DNA of 64,000 nucleotides from Anaerococcus vaginimassiliensis (GCF_900626155.1 NZ_LR130844.1:925940-989939); one strand, 5' to 3'; shown: positions 8,535 to 17,852, counted from the first letter of the stretch. Notes: generated from the letters alone by a model not told the origin. Translations and numbers: made by a program.

Positions 8535-9100
8535 AGGCTTTAGCCTGACGTGAGGATCTAGAGTTTATACTCTGGGTTCACCTTAATTGCGAAGTTCTAC
8601 TGTAGATTCCTCGTCGCTCCCTTCGCTCGCTCTGTCGGAATGACAAAGTTGGGGAATGTCGATTCGTTAAACTAGTCATCCTTAATGTGGTTTTAAATCC
8701 ATTAAACCCGTCATCCTGAGGAGGGAGTAAAACGACCGACGTGAGGATCTACAGTTTATAATTCGGGTTCACCTTGACTGCGGAGTACAAATTGGAGATT
8801 CCTCGTCGAAACCTCGTGGTTTCTCTGTCGGAATGACGTATTTAAGGTAATGGCGATCCCTAAACCTGTCATCTTAAATAGAGTTTTAATTCCGTTAAAT
8901 CTGTCATCCTGAGGAGCGAACTAGCCCGTCCGGCTCGTGGAGGACTGACGCGAGGATCTAAAGTAGGTACTTTGGGTTTAACTAAACTGCGAAATACCCA
9001 CTCTAGATTCCTCGTCGCTCGTTCCTCGCTCTGTCGGAATGACAGGTTAGGCTGTCATCAGTTTACTGATGTTTACTGCGACCAGACCCATTAGGAAAGA
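8535..9100. repeat. Cluster of palindromic intergenic repeats
   Basis: About three units in tandem (8535-8645, about 8690-8840, about 8900-9045), each with the GTCATCCTGAGGA...GAGGATCT and AGATTCCTCGTCG...GTCGGAATGAC halves. Around 8730 and 8920-8955 the hairpin tips carry different inserted sequence, so tips vary while arms are conserved. From 9101 to 9350 I see only the upstream region of the activase gene, with a TATAAT at 9245-9250. Confidence 0.75.
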
Positions 9101-9350
9101 CAGGTCTAGTGGAGTGATTCTAAAATAAGCCATCCACTCACTAGCATTCTATATCCCAATCCAATTATCCAATTTTTTCCCCAACTTTTAGGCAAAGTTG
9201 TGATAATGTCTATCAAAAACTAGTTTATTTTCTTAGAAGTGGAGTATAATGGTAGGGATAGGATTAGGCATTTATGTCTGATTCTTTCTTGAATTTTAGA
9301 GGATAATTTAGTTTATATATATTTTATAGATTTTGATAGAAAGGGATATT

Positions 9351-12300
9351 ATGAAGTTAGCTATGGGGCTTGATGTGGGTTCTACCACTGTCAAACTTGT
9401 AATAATTGATGAAGATTATAAGATATTGGATTCTGTTTATATCCGTCATAGGTCTGATGTGAAGGAGACTGTCAAGAAAGTTTTCTTTGATTTTTATGAC
9501 AAGTACAAAGACTGTGATATGAGTGTTAATGTGACAGGTTCTGGGGGAATGTTTTTGGCAGATGATTTGGGCATTGATTTTGTTCAAGAGGTCATAGCTG
9601 AAACTAGGGCTATTAGACAGTTTATTCCTGAGACTGATGTTTTGATAGAGCTTGGTGGAGAGGATTCTAAGATTACATATTTGACTGGTTCTGTCGAGCA
9701 GAGGATGAATTCTATTTGTGCTGGCGGTACGGGTGCTTTTATCGACCAGATGGCGTCTCTTCTTGATACTGATGCTAGTGGGCTTAATGAATTATCTAAG
9801 TCATTTACCAAGGTTTATCCGATTGCATCAAGGTGTGGGGTATTTGCTAAGACTGATATTCAAGCTCTTATGAATGAGGGAGCTAGCAGGGAAGATATTG
9901 CAATTTCTGTTTTTCAGTCTGTAGTCAACCAAACCATTTCTAATCTTGCTTGTGGTAGGCCAATCGAGGGCAATATTACCTTCCTTGGTGGACCCCTTCA
10001 CTTTTTATCTTCTCTTAGGGATAGGTTCGTGGAAACCTTGGGAGATGATAATGGCAATACATTCTTACTACCAGAAAATGCTGAGATATATGTGGCTTTG
10101 GGTGCTGCCCTTACTTCTATGGAAGGTGATGCTGTAAGCTATAGGGATCTTGTTAAGAAACTTCAGCTAAATAATGCTGAGAGTAGAGAGGTTACCAAAA
10201 GACTTGAGCCACTTTTTGAATCTGAGTCTGAGTATGAGGATTTTAAGAAGAAACATGAAACAGGCAAGGTCAATTATGAAGATATAAGTACTTATGAGGG
10301 ACCAATCTATGTTGGTATCGACGCAGGTTCTACTACCAGCAAGATGGTTTGGCTAAGCGAGGATGGCAAGATTCTCTTAGATGATTATAGGATGAACTTG
10401 GGTAGACCCCTTGAGATTGTTATAAAGATGCTAGAGGAAGGTTATGCCAAGAAAAATCCAAACGCCTATATAGCATCGTCTGGTATTTGCGGCTATGGAG
10501 AGGATTTTATCAAGAAGGCTCTTCATATAGACTACGGTGAGGTTGAAACTATTGCCCACTACAAGGCAGCCCAATTCTTTGATCCAGAGGTTGATTTTAT
10601 CCTTGATATTGGTGGCCAAGATATGAAGGCTATGCATATCAAAGACGGGATAATTGATAGTATCCAGCTAAATGAGGCTTGCTCTTCTGGTTGTGGGTCT
10701 TTCCTTTCAACCTTTGCAGCATCAGTCGGTATGAGTGTGGAAGATTTCCAAAAAGAGGCTATTAAGTCAACTGAGCCTGCAGATCTTGGATCAAGATGTA
10801 CAGTTTTTATGAATTCTAAGGTCAAACAAGCCCAAAAGGAAGGGGCAGAAGTTTGTGATATTGCGGCAGGTCTTTGCTATTCTGTAATTAAAAATGCCAT
10901 CCAAAAGGTAATCAAGGTTAGAGATCCAAGGACTCTTGGCGAAAACCTAGTTGTCCAAGGGGGAACCTTCTATGGAGATGCAATCCTTCGTGCCTTTGAG
11001 AAAATTACCGGCAGGAGTACAACTAGACCTGAGATTGCAGGGCTAATGGGAGCTATGGGTATGGCTCTTATAGCAAGGGATAAGTCCACAGGAGCAAGTT
11101 CTATCTCAAGTCTTAGTGAACTAAAGGACTTTTCCTACGAGCAAAAATCTGCTAGATGCGGAAGATGTTCTAACAATTGCTCTTTGATTATAAATATCTT
11201 CCCAGATGGAACTAGGTATGTTACAGGAAATAGGTGTGAGAGAGGAGCTGGAGTCAAGACTACAGATGATTTCTCAGGCTACAATATGTACAAGGTCAAA
11301 TACGACCTCCTCTTTGATAGAAAAACCCTAGGAGATAAACAAAGACTAGGCAGAGTTGGGATCCCTCGTGTCCTAAACATCTACGAGGACTATCCTTTCT
11401 GGCACAAGTTCTTTACAAGCTTAGGCTTTGATGTCATTCTTTCAGATAGGTCATCTAGGAAAATCTACGAGAAAGGAATAGCATCCATTTCTTCTGAGAC
11501 AGCTTGCTATCCAGCCAAACTCGTCCACGGCCATATTGAAAATCTAATCGACAAGGACGTCGACATGATTTTCTACCCTGCTATATTTTACGAATACAAG
11601 CAATACAAAAACGCCAAGAACCAAATGAACTGCCCAGTTGTAAGCGGTTATCCAGACCTAATTTCAAATAACGTAGACAGACTAGAAAATGTAAACTACA
11701 TGGCGCCTTACCTATCCTTCGAGTCAGAAAAGATTATTAGAGATAGGCTAATCGAAGTGTTTGAAGGCTATAGCCACGGTGGACATACCCTAACTAAGAA
11801 AGAAATTAAAAATGCTGTGGCCCTTGCTTGGGAAGAATTAGGTAACTATCATGAAGAGATTAAGAAAAAAGGTAGGGAAATCTTAGACTTTGTCAATGAA
11901 AATAAACTAAATGCCCTAGTTCTTGCAGGTAGACCTTACCATATAGACCCAGAAGTAAACCATGGTATTGCTGATTTGATTGAGTCAATGAATATCCCAG
12001 TCTTATCAGAAGATGCCATTGCCTACAATGCGGACGACCTATCATATGACCTAAGAGTTCTCGACCAATGGTCCTACCACGCAAGGCTTTATAGGGCGGC
12101 TCAGTATGTGGGAGATTGCGACAACCTCGAGCTTATCCAACTAAACTCCTTTGGTTGTGGGCTAGATGCAGTAACAAGCGATCAGGTAGCAGATATCTTA
12201 AAGGCAAAGGGTAAGATTTACACCCTAATCAAGATTGATGAGGTAAGTAATCTCGGTGCTGTCAAAATTAGGATCAGATCTCTCCTTGAGGCGCTTAACC

Positions 12301-13619
12301 AAAAAAGGATTGAGGGCATGAGCCTATCAGAAGACCCTAGCCTCTTATCCTATGATAGCCCAGAATTTACTAAGAAAATGGTCGAAGAAGGATACACTAT
12401 CCTTGCCCCACAAATGGCAAGAGAGCACTTCTCAATAATGGAGCCTGTCTTTAACAAGTACGGTTTCAATATAGAATTCCTAGACCATATCGACTCAAAT
12501 GTCCTAGATACGGGACTAAAATATGTAAATAACGATTCTTGTTATCCATCAATTACCGTAGTAGGACAACTCCTTGAGGCTGTCAAATCTGGTCGCTATG
12601 ACACAGACAAGATCGCCCTACTTATGAGTCAAACTGGTGGGGCATGTAGGGCAAGTAACTATGTCGGCTACATCAGAAAAGGCCTAAGAGATGCAGGGCT
12701 TTCAGACATTCCAGTAATAGCCCTATCTGCCCAAGGTATCGAGACAAACGCTGGCTTTAACATTAGAAAAGCCTCATCTATACCAATGCTAGAAAAGCTT
12801 ATCAAATCAATACTTTTAGGAGATTTGATAAATAGAGTATCAAATGCGACAAGACCTTATGAAGTAGAAAAAGGCGAGACTAACAAGCTCAAAAAAGCTT
12901 GGCTTAAAAAATGCCAAGAAATCGTCCCAGAAATGACAAACAAGGACTACAAGGCTATGGTAAATGGCATTGTAAAAGATTTTGATAATATAAAAAGGGA
13001 AGATAAAAAGCTTGTAAAAGCGGGAATCGTAGGAGAAATCCTAGTCAAATTCCTCCCAGAGGCTAATAACCACCTTCAAGATATCCTAGAAAGCGAAGGA
13101 GCAGAGGTAATCCTTCCAGACCTAACAGACTTTTTGATGTATTGTATGAAAAATACAGAACTAAAGGCAGCTTTTTACGGCAAGGAAAAGAGAAAAGGTT
13201 GGCTAGGAAGAATCGGAATATCTATGATCGAATCCTACAGAAAACCAATCAGAAAAGCTCTCAAAGAATCAAAGCACTTTGATGAACCTTGCTATATAGA
13301 CGAGATTGCAAATTACGCCAAGGATGTAACAAGCCTAGGAAATCAAGCAGGAGAAGGCTGGCTACTTGCTGGAGAGATGGTCGAACTAATCCACCAAGAC
13401 GCTCCAAACATAGTAGTAATCCAACCTTTCGGTTGCCTGCCAAACCACATCACAGGCAAGGGTGTCATGAAAAAAATCAGAAAAGAATACCCAAAGGCAA
13501 ACATAGTAGCCATAGACTACGACCCAGGCGCAAGCGAAGTTAACCAAGTAAACAGGGTAAAACTAATGATGGCATCAGCAAGAGATGCTATAAAGGAAGA
13601 TGCGAAAACAAGTAAATAA
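9351..13619 (+). CDS. Two-ASKHA 2-hydroxyacyl-CoA dehydratase activase/dehydratase-like protein
   Basis: 1422 residues. There are two BcrAD/BadF/HgdC-type ATPase domains: GLDVGSTTVK near residue 7 with CAGGTGAF near 122, and GIDAGSTTSK near 321 with CSSGCGSF near 443. A DUF2229-type region follows with a CGRCSNNC cysteine cluster near 602, then HgdB/HgdD-like sequence to the end. HgdC-type activases use ATP and a [4Fe-4S] cluster to pass one electron to 2-hydroxyacyl-CoA dehydratases. These long fused members are widespread in anaerobes, but their substrate is not established. The ATG at 9351 follows AAAGGGA; an in-frame TTG at 9333 overlaps that site. It forms a single-gene unit. Confidence 0.85.
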   Translation: MKLAMGLDVGSTTVKLVIIDEDYKILDSVYIRHRSDVKETVKKVFFDFYDKYKDCDMSVNVTGSGGMFLADDLGIDFVQEVIAETRAIRQFIPETDVLIELGGEDSKITYLTGSVEQRMNSICAGGTGAFIDQMASLLDTDASGLNELSKSFTKVYPIASRCGVFAKTDIQALMNEGASREDIAISVFQSVVNQTISNLACGRPIEGNITFLGGPLHFLSSLRDRFVETLGDDNGNTFLLPENAEIYVALGAALTSMEGDAVSYRDLVKKLQLNNAESREVTKRLEPLFESESEYEDFKKKHETGKVNYEDISTYEGPIYVGIDAGSTTSKMVWLSEDGKILLDDYRMNLGRPLEIVIKMLEEGYAKKNPNAYIASSGICGYGEDFIKKALHIDYGEVETIAHYKAAQFFDPEVDFILDIGGQDMKAMHIKDGIIDSIQLNEACSSGCGSFLSTFAASVGMSVEDFQKEAIKSTEPADLGSRCTVFMNSKVKQAQKEGAEVCDIAAGLCYSVIKNAIQKVIKVRDPRTLGENLVVQGGTFYGDAILRAFEKITGRSTTRPEIAGLMGAMGMALIARDKSTGASSISSLSELKDFSYEQKSARCGRCSNNCSLIINIFPDGTRYVTGNRCERGAGVKTTDDFSGYNMYKVKYDLLFDRKTLGDKQRLGRVGIPRVLNIYEDYPFWHKFFTSLGFDVILSDRSSRKIYEKGIASISSETACYPAKLVHGHIENLIDKDVDMIFYPAIFYEYKQYKNAKNQMNCPVVSGYPDLISNNVDRLENVNYMAPYLSFESEKIIRDRLIEVFEGYSHGGHTLTKKEIKNAVALAWEELGNYHEEIKKKGREILDFVNENKLNALVLAGRPYHIDPEVNHGIADLIESMNIPVLSEDAIAYNADDLSYDLRVLDQWSYHARLYRAAQYVGDCDNLELIQLNSFGCGLDAVTSDQVADILKAKGKIYTLIKIDEVSNLGAVKIRIRSLLEALNQKRIEGMSLSEDPSLLSYDSPEFTKKMVEEGYTILAPQMAREHFSIMEPVFNKYGFNIEFLDHIDSNVLDTGLKYVNNDSCYPSITVVGQLLEAVKSGRYDTDKIALLMSQTGGACRASNYVGYIRKGLRDAGLSDIPVIALSAQGIETNAGFNIRKASSIPMLEKLIKSILLGDLINRVSNATRPYEVEKGETNKLKKAWLKKCQEIVPEMTNKDYKAMVNGIVKDFDNIKREDKKLVKAGIVGEILVKFLPEANNHLQDILESEGAEVILPDLTDFLMYCMKNTELKAAFYGKEKRKGWLGRIGISMIESYRKPIRKALKESKHFDEPCYIDEIANYAKDVTSLGNQAGEGWLLAGEMVELIHQDAPNIVVIQPFGCLPNHITGKGVMKKIRKEYPKANIVAIDYDPGASEVNQVNRVKLMMASARDAIKEDAKTSK

Positions 13620-13626
13620 ATCATAA

Positions 13627-13658
13627 AAAGTAGATGGCGTAAAACCATCTACTTTTAC
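13627..13658 (+). terminator. Terminator of the activase gene
   Basis: GTAGATGG (13630-13637) pairs with CCATCTAC (13645-13652), with flanking A and T runs. Confidence 0.85.
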
Positions 13659-13679
13659 TTTGGAATATTTTAAATATAG

Positions 13680-13895
13680 ATTTATGCTACGAATTTAACT
13701 TGAGTGCGTAGTACCAACTGTAGATTCCTCGTCGCTCCCTTGGGTCGCTCTGTCGGAATGACGAATTTGAGGGAATGGTATTATTCAAAAAGTCATCCTT
13801 AATGGAGTTGTCACAGTGAGTGAAACGAGCTGATTAAGGGCTGTCATCAGTTCACTGACGTTCACTGTAACCAGACCCATTAGGAATGACAAAGT
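13680..13895. repeat. Partial palindromic intergenic repeats
   Basis: The half-unit AGATTCCTCGTCGCTCCC...CTGTCGGAATGACG (13720-13763) is followed by the GCTGATTAAGGGCTGTCATC-type insert ending near 13892. No gene is visible. Confidence 0.7.
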
Positions 13896-13949
13896 TCAAC
13901 AGCCACCAGTTCCTTCTACAAACAACTCTAAACCCAATATCCCATTCCC

Positions 13950-14636
13950 CTACACATCTATCCACCTATTGCCCGACCTATCCCCGTAGGCTACGTATCT
14001 TCTTTTGCCTGAGCTAAGTCCAATATATGACAGCCAAAGGTAGCCTTCGTTTTCTAGGAGTCTGTCGTAGTAGATTACATCTTTTGGTTGGTAGAGGGCC
14101 ACTATTTGGCTTTTTATCGATGGGGCAGACCTTACATTTGTCGCTTCTCTCACATATGCGATTCCATTTTTTATTTTTTCAGTCCACTTACTATTAGCAC
14201 CAATAGGTCTAAAGTATCTTTCTTCTTCACTTCTCTTACAGTCCAGATAATAGGTCAGATAGGAGCTTTCGTCGTTTATTGATACGCCCCTGTTTGTGTA
14301 GTTGCAGTGAATTATACTACCATTTCTTAAAAATATCCCCGTGTGTCCGTAGGCGCCGTAGCTTTTTCCTTCGACTCCTCTTATGAAGATATCGCCTCTT
14401 TTTACGTCTTTGTAATTATAAATTTCTCTAAAGACACTTCCCTTTAATTTGTAGAGGGATTCGGTGTTTCCAATGATATTTGTAGATGGGAGGAAACCTC
14501 CCGCAATTAGCGAATAATAGACAAATGACGAACAGTCCATATATTCTGGTCCGAGTCTATCAGGATAAGCCATAGAGTATCCGACCTTTCCCTTTTTACT
14601 TTGTGCAAATTCTATCATTTTTTCAATATTTCCCAT
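13950..14636 (-). CDS. Phage-type peptidoglycan amidohydrolase (Amidase_5) with C-terminal SH3-like domain
   Basis: 228 residues without a signal peptide, as in phage endolysins. The NlpC/P60-like catalytic core shows Cys35 in MDCSSFVYYSL, then His98 in GHTGIF and HCNYTN near 110. The C-terminal ~80 residues (VREATNVRSAPSIKSQIVALY) look like a bacterial SH3 wall-binding domain. It is the second gene of a minus-strand unit behind a 43-residue YvrJ-type membrane peptide, and both lie downstream of promoter copy C. A holin-like/endolysin pairing is inferred from order and lack of a signal peptide. It could instead act in wall turnover. Confidence 0.8.
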   Translation of the reverse strand: MGNIEKMIEFAQSKKGKVGYSMAYPDRLGPEYMDCSSFVYYSLIAGGFLPSTNIIGNTESLYKLKGSVFREIYNYKDVKRGDIFIRGVEGKSYGAYGHTGIFLRNGSIIHCNYTNRGVSINDESSYLTYYLDCKRSEEERYFRPIGANSKWTEKIKNGIAYVREATNVRSAPSIKSQIVALYQPKDVIYYDRLLENEGYLWLSYIGLSSGKRRYVAYGDRSGNRWIDV

Positions 14637-14677
14637 ATTTTATCCTTTCTTTAAGCTAGCTCTGGGATAAACCAGAG

Positions 14678-14809
14678 CTAACCTAACTTGTTTTTAATCT
14701 CCTTGATGTCGATTAAAATTTCCTCGATCTTGCTATTTACTAGAAAGATCATGATCAAACAAATGGCTATTGGAAAGCCAAGGTCACTAATAATTTTAAT
14801 TAGATCCAT
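14678..14809 (-). CDS. YvrJ-family small membrane peptide, holin-like, 43 aa
   Basis: One hydrophobic segment (LGFPIAICLIMIFLV, residues 10-24) with the G-F-P motif typical of YvrJ, followed by a charged helix (SKIEEILIDIKEIKNKLG). Promoter copy C lies about 150 bases upstream with a leader in which I see no convincing gene. The ribosome site is weak. YvrJ function is unknown. Its size and its place before an endolysin-type gene suggest a holin or export role, which is inference. Confidence 0.65.
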   Translation of the reverse strand: MDLIKIISDLGFPIAICLIMIFLVNSKIEEILIDIKEIKNKLG

Positions 14810-14952
14810 TACATATTTCGGCTATTTCTCTTTTACAGAAATTTTCTTAAGAATTTTAGGAAAGTTGATCTCTTACCTATCAAAGTCCAAGAATTGTTAA
14901 GAAAGTGCGCCACTCCTTTCTTTTAAATTTCTATTTATAAAACCTCCTCACC

Positions 14953-14982
14953 TTTATATAACGAAAATCGCCCTTCTTCCCG
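14953..14982 (-). promoter_or_regulatory. Alternative-sigma-type promoter, copy C
   Basis: Minus strand: CGGGAAG (14982-14976), 14 bases, TTATATAAAGG. The CGGG-to-TATATA distance is 22 bases, as in copies A and B. It drives the yvrJ-amidase unit and lies in the 330-base divergent region before the sigma gene. Confidence 0.6.
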
Positions 14983-15139
14983 TTTATCCTATTAGCCTTG
15001 TGTTCTATATAATTTGAAAATATTAGCAAATAAGAAAGATTTAGATTAAATAAAAGCCAATTAGCCAATTAAACTTTTTCCTAAAAATCCTTTACTATAA
15101 GCTTGTCGACACAAAGAGAGCTCTCGGAAAGGATAAATT

Positions 15140-15646
15140 ATGCAAATAAATTTAGAAAATTCTGAGATGATATTACATGACTACATGCCGCTGATCCTTG
15201 CAACTGTTAATAGGTTCAGTAGATACGAAAAGGAAGAGTCCATGGACGAGGCGAGGATGATTCTAATAGAGTCAATCACAAGCTTCGATGATAGAAAAGG
15301 AAGTTTTGGCAATTACCTAAAAAACAGGCTAAACTACCATTTTCTCAATAAAGGCAGGGAAAAAAGAACGACTTCCCTTTACGAACTTGATTCAAAAGGT
15401 GTGGAACTTATTGAAAATGTGGCAGATCCTAGGGACTTTGAAGAAGAAATCTTCCATGAAGAAAGCATCGCTCATTTGGATACTTACCTTGGACTTTTAG
15501 CAAAAAAAGATAGGAGGCTAGTTGAGATGAAATACCTAGAGAAAATGACCAATAAAGAGATAGGAAAGTTGGTAAACCGCTCCCCAAAAACAATCGCCAA
15601 CCGAATAGCCATGAGCCTTGCTACTATGAGAAAGGCTTGTAACTAG
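15140..15646 (+). CDS. Sigma-70-family alternative sigma factor
   Basis: 168 residues. A region 2-like part (MDEARMILIESITSFDDRKGS, then FGNYLKNRLNYHFLNKGREK) and a region 4 HTH (LVEMKYLEKMTNKEIGKLVNR, then SPKTIANRIAMSLATMRKAC) are recognisable. Regions 1 and 3 are reduced, as in small alternative sigmas such as the YvrI, UviA/TcdR or SigH-like groups. I cannot place it in one group. GGAAAGGA precedes the ATG. It is divergent from the YvrJ/amidase unit and upstream of a possible ComK-like gene. I infer that it reads the CGGGAAA-N14-YTATATA promoters in this window. Confidence 0.75.
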   Translation: MQINLENSEMILHDYMPLILATVNRFSRYEKEESMDEARMILIESITSFDDRKGSFGNYLKNRLNYHFLNKGREKRTTSLYELDSKGVELIENVADPRDFEEEIFHEESIAHLDTYLGLLAKKDRRLVEMKYLEKMTNKEIGKLVNRSPKTIANRIAMSLATMRKACN

Positions 15647-15689
15647 GATAATAAATCATTAAAAATGCTTGAAATCACCTTATAATCGT

Positions 15690-15965
15690 GCATATTCAAT
15701 TACTTGGCAAAAATCCAAATGTGGAAATTATGGATGTGAATAATAACAGTTGGAAATTTCTATAAAAATCGACCTAAAATTATCCTATAGATGTGTGAAC
15801 TCAACTACTTGATTATTTTTCCTATGTGGATAATCCAAATATGTTTTTTTCAAATGTGGAATATCCAAATGTGGTTTTTCTAGATTTAGATTTTCTAAAC
15901 GTGGATAAACCCGCCCTACTAAGTACTAATATATAAAATACTAATAATACAAAAGACTAAATAAT
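15690..15965 (+). pseudogene. Decayed relative of the HTH gene at 3432 (linker region)
   Basis: TACTTGGCAAAAATCCAAA at 15700 matches 3750. Further units of the CCAAAYGTGG type and the end CCTACTAAGTACTAATA match 3940-3965. No reading frame is kept across it, so this is a relic. It fills the gap between the sigma gene and the next promoter; nothing else is visible in 15647-16033. Confidence 0.6.
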
Positions 15966-16033
15966 ACAAAAGACTAAGAGAATAAACACTAACGGACTTT
16001 TAGAGTATATTTAGAGGTGATTTAAGAAACTTA

Positions 16034-16062
16034 TTGATTTATTGTGTTTACTGGTGTATACT
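16034..16062 (+). promoter_or_regulatory. Sigma-A-type promoter of the ComK-like gene
   Basis: TTGATT (16034-16039), 17 bases, TATACT (16057-16062), about 60 bases before the start codon. Confidence 0.55.
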
Positions 16063-16125
16063 ATAAGCACACTTAAAGTCTATATTTATATTATACAGGC
16101 TATTAGTGTCTGAAAGGAGGTAGAA

Positions 16126-16608
16126 ATGACAGATGATATCATTGCTATCTTGCCTGAGTCTATCGCTGGCGTTGGGATAGGCTCAAGGATTTATAGAGTG
16201 GAAAGTACAGAGCTTGATACTAGAACACCAACCCATTATCTAAAGAATATGTACGATGCTAGGGGTAAGACTAAGAAACTCGTCGATAAGTATATCAACA
16301 AGCGTATTCAAATTGGAAGAAACTTCCCCTATGTGATTGATACTGACCATGTGTTTTTTGCTATCAAGTTTAGGACAAGCTCCTACGATGAGCAAACCCG
16401 TGCCTTTGTCAATGTGAAGTATGTGGATAGGATAGAGGATTCGTCGGTGGTTCTTGTAACAGGGGAGAGGATTGATTCTTTGAATGTAAAGGATACCCTA
16501 ATTTCAAATAGGATAAATGCCTTGGTCTTTTATCTGGAGCTTATGGCAAAAAGTCTAGCTGATTGCAACAGAAACATAAACTACATCAGAGAAAAGTTTA
16601 TGGATTAA
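16126..16608 (+). CDS. Possible ComK-like transcription factor, 160 aa
   Basis: The layout resembles ComK: a short start with IIAILPES, then GSRIYRVES, a basic middle, FPYVIDTDHVFFAIKF, a strand-rich FVNVKYVDRIEDSSVVLVTGE and LISNRINALVFYLELMAK. Key-residue matches are weak and I rely on pattern and size only. Strong AAAGGAGG before the ATG. It lies downstream of the sigma gene with its own promoter. If it is ComK, the neighbourhood may be competence-linked; otherwise it is an uncharacterised protein. Confidence 0.45.
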   Translation: MTDDIIAILPESIAGVGIGSRIYRVESTELDTRTPTHYLKNMYDARGKTKKLVDKYINKRIQIGRNFPYVIDTDHVFFAIKFRTSSYDEQTRAFVNVKYVDRIEDSSVVLVTGERIDSLNVKDTLISNRINALVFYLELMAKSLADCNRNINYIREKFMD

Positions 16609-16665
16609 CTTTATATTTTTGTCTAAAGATGCTATAATGAAGGAAACAGTTTTACATGATTTTGA

Positions 16666-16693
16666 TTGAAAATTGGCATAAATTGGGTATAAT
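16666..16693 (+). promoter_or_regulatory. Sigma-A-type promoter
   Basis: TTGAAA (16666-16671), 16 bases, TATAAT (16688-16693), upstream of the surface-protein gene at 16786. Confidence 0.6.
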
Positions 16694-16785
16694 ATGCTCA
16701 TAAAAATGACAATTACATTGCATTTCTATATCTAAGTTGTGTAATGATTGTAATGAGTGCTTAGGTAAAATAAAGGAGAATTTTA

Positions 16786-17658
16786 ATGAAAAGAAATAAA
16801 ATAGCTGCTGGTGCTCTTGCACTAGCCTTAGGATTTGGTGCTGTAGCTCCAGTTCACGCTGCTGAAGATAATCCAAGCTCAGAATCAATTAAAGATCTTA
16901 TTAATGAAATGAGAAACGAAAGAGAAAATCTAGATAGTAATAGCGAAAAAATCATGGATGCTTTGGGAAGAGCTCAAGAAATAGAAAGAGAAAGACAAAG
17001 AGCTGCTCAAGAGGGTGGATCCACTGTAGAAGGCAACGATTCCACAGGTGAAACAACACCATCTGATAATAAAGACAATTCAGAAACTGATAAAAATGGT
17101 AGTTCATCAAGCCAAAGTTCTGCAGGGAAAAAAGATACTGAAACTACAGATGATGGAAGTGATGGCGGTTCTTTAGATCTTTCACCAGCAGGAGATACAA
17201 ATAATTTAGGTGCTGGTGCTGGAAAACAAGGAAGCACAGGCAATAATAACCAATCTGGAAAAGAAAAAGACGATAAAAACAAAGGCAAAAAGGATAAAAA
17301 AGTTTACGATTTAGCTGATAATGAAGAAAAAGGCTATGATACAAAAGCTGACGCTATCGCAGCTGCTAAACAAGCTCTAGCTGACAAAGAATTCAATAAA
17401 GCTGGAAACAACAGCTATGAAGTAGCTAAAAATGAAAATAATGGCAAATGGTTCTTCAAACTTGTAATCGATACAGATAAAGCAATCGCTGAAGAAAACA
17501 AAGAAGATAAAAAAGAAGGCAAAAAAGATAATAAATCTCAAGCTCCAGCTAGAAAAGCTGATAGCAACGCTCAAACAGGTGTTGCAGGACTAGTAAGTGT
17601 TGCAAGCATCCTTGGTGCAGCTTCAGTTGCATACGTTGCTAGCAAAAAAAGAGACTAA
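16786..17658 (+). CDS. Secreted cell-wall-anchored-type protein, 290 aa
   Basis: A clear signal peptide (KRNK, hydrophobic stretch, VHAAE cleavage region near residue 26) is followed by a charged helical part. A Ser/Thr/Gly/Asp-rich low-complexity spacer comes next (about 75-175). Then comes a compact repeat-like domain (YDTKADAIAAAKQAL, NSYEVAKNENNGKWFFKLV), of the type seen in surface proteins of Gram-positive anaerobic cocci. The C terminus has NAQTGVAG, a hydrophobic helix and KKRD, a degenerate sortase-like signal. A surface or matrix role is inferred; no enzyme motif is seen. It has its own promoter and terminator. Confidence 0.8.
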   Translation: MKRNKIAAGALALALGFGAVAPVHAAEDNPSSESIKDLINEMRNERENLDSNSEKIMDALGRAQEIERERQRAAQEGGSTVEGNDSTGETTPSDNKDNSETDKNGSSSSQSSAGKKDTETTDDGSDGGSLDLSPAGDTNNLGAGAGKQGSTGNNNQSGKEKDDKNKGKKDKKVYDLADNEEKGYDTKADAIAAAKQALADKEFNKAGNNSYEVAKNENNGKWFFKLVIDTDKAIAEENKEDKKEGKKDNKSQAPARKADSNAQTGVAGLVSVASILGAASVAYVASKKRD

Positions 17659-17722
17659 TTAAATAACCTAGGGTGCACACTAGGAAATTTAGAAAAAAGA
17701 GTTGACCGCGGTACTCATAATT

Positions 17723-17747
17723 AGACCTCCTAAGGGAGGTCTTTTTT
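17723..17747 (+). terminator. Rho-independent terminator
   Basis: AGACCTCC (17723-17730) pairs with GGAGGTCT (17735-17742), followed by a T run. Confidence 0.88.
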
Positions 17748-17794
17748 ATAGGAAAATAGGGAAAAATCCAAACTTTTGGAAAAAGCTTTCCCTT

Positions 17795-17823
17795 TTGACA
17801 TATTTCTTTGAAAGCTATATAAT
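17795..17823 (+). promoter_or_regulatory. Consensus sigma-A promoter
   Basis: TTGACA (17795-17800), exactly 17 bases, TATAAT (17818-17823). It drives the two-gene unit 17853-19928 and is a near-perfect housekeeping promoter. Confidence 0.8.
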
Positions 17824-17852
17824 TTAAGTAAAACAATGAGTTAGGAGCGAAT

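Noticed and set aside
3381-9350. CRISPR array from the many near-identical repeats
   Set aside because: The units are large, palindromic, irregularly spaced and in both orientations; no short regular spacers and no cas genes.
14688-14900. 70-residue plus-strand hydrophobic ORF
   Set aside because: Antisense to the YvrJ-type gene and its leader; no ribosome site, and the minus-strand peptide matches a family.
14837-14925. Minus-strand GTG mini-ORF between promoter C and yvrJ
   Set aside because: The GTG overlaps its own ribosome site and the peptide matches nothing.
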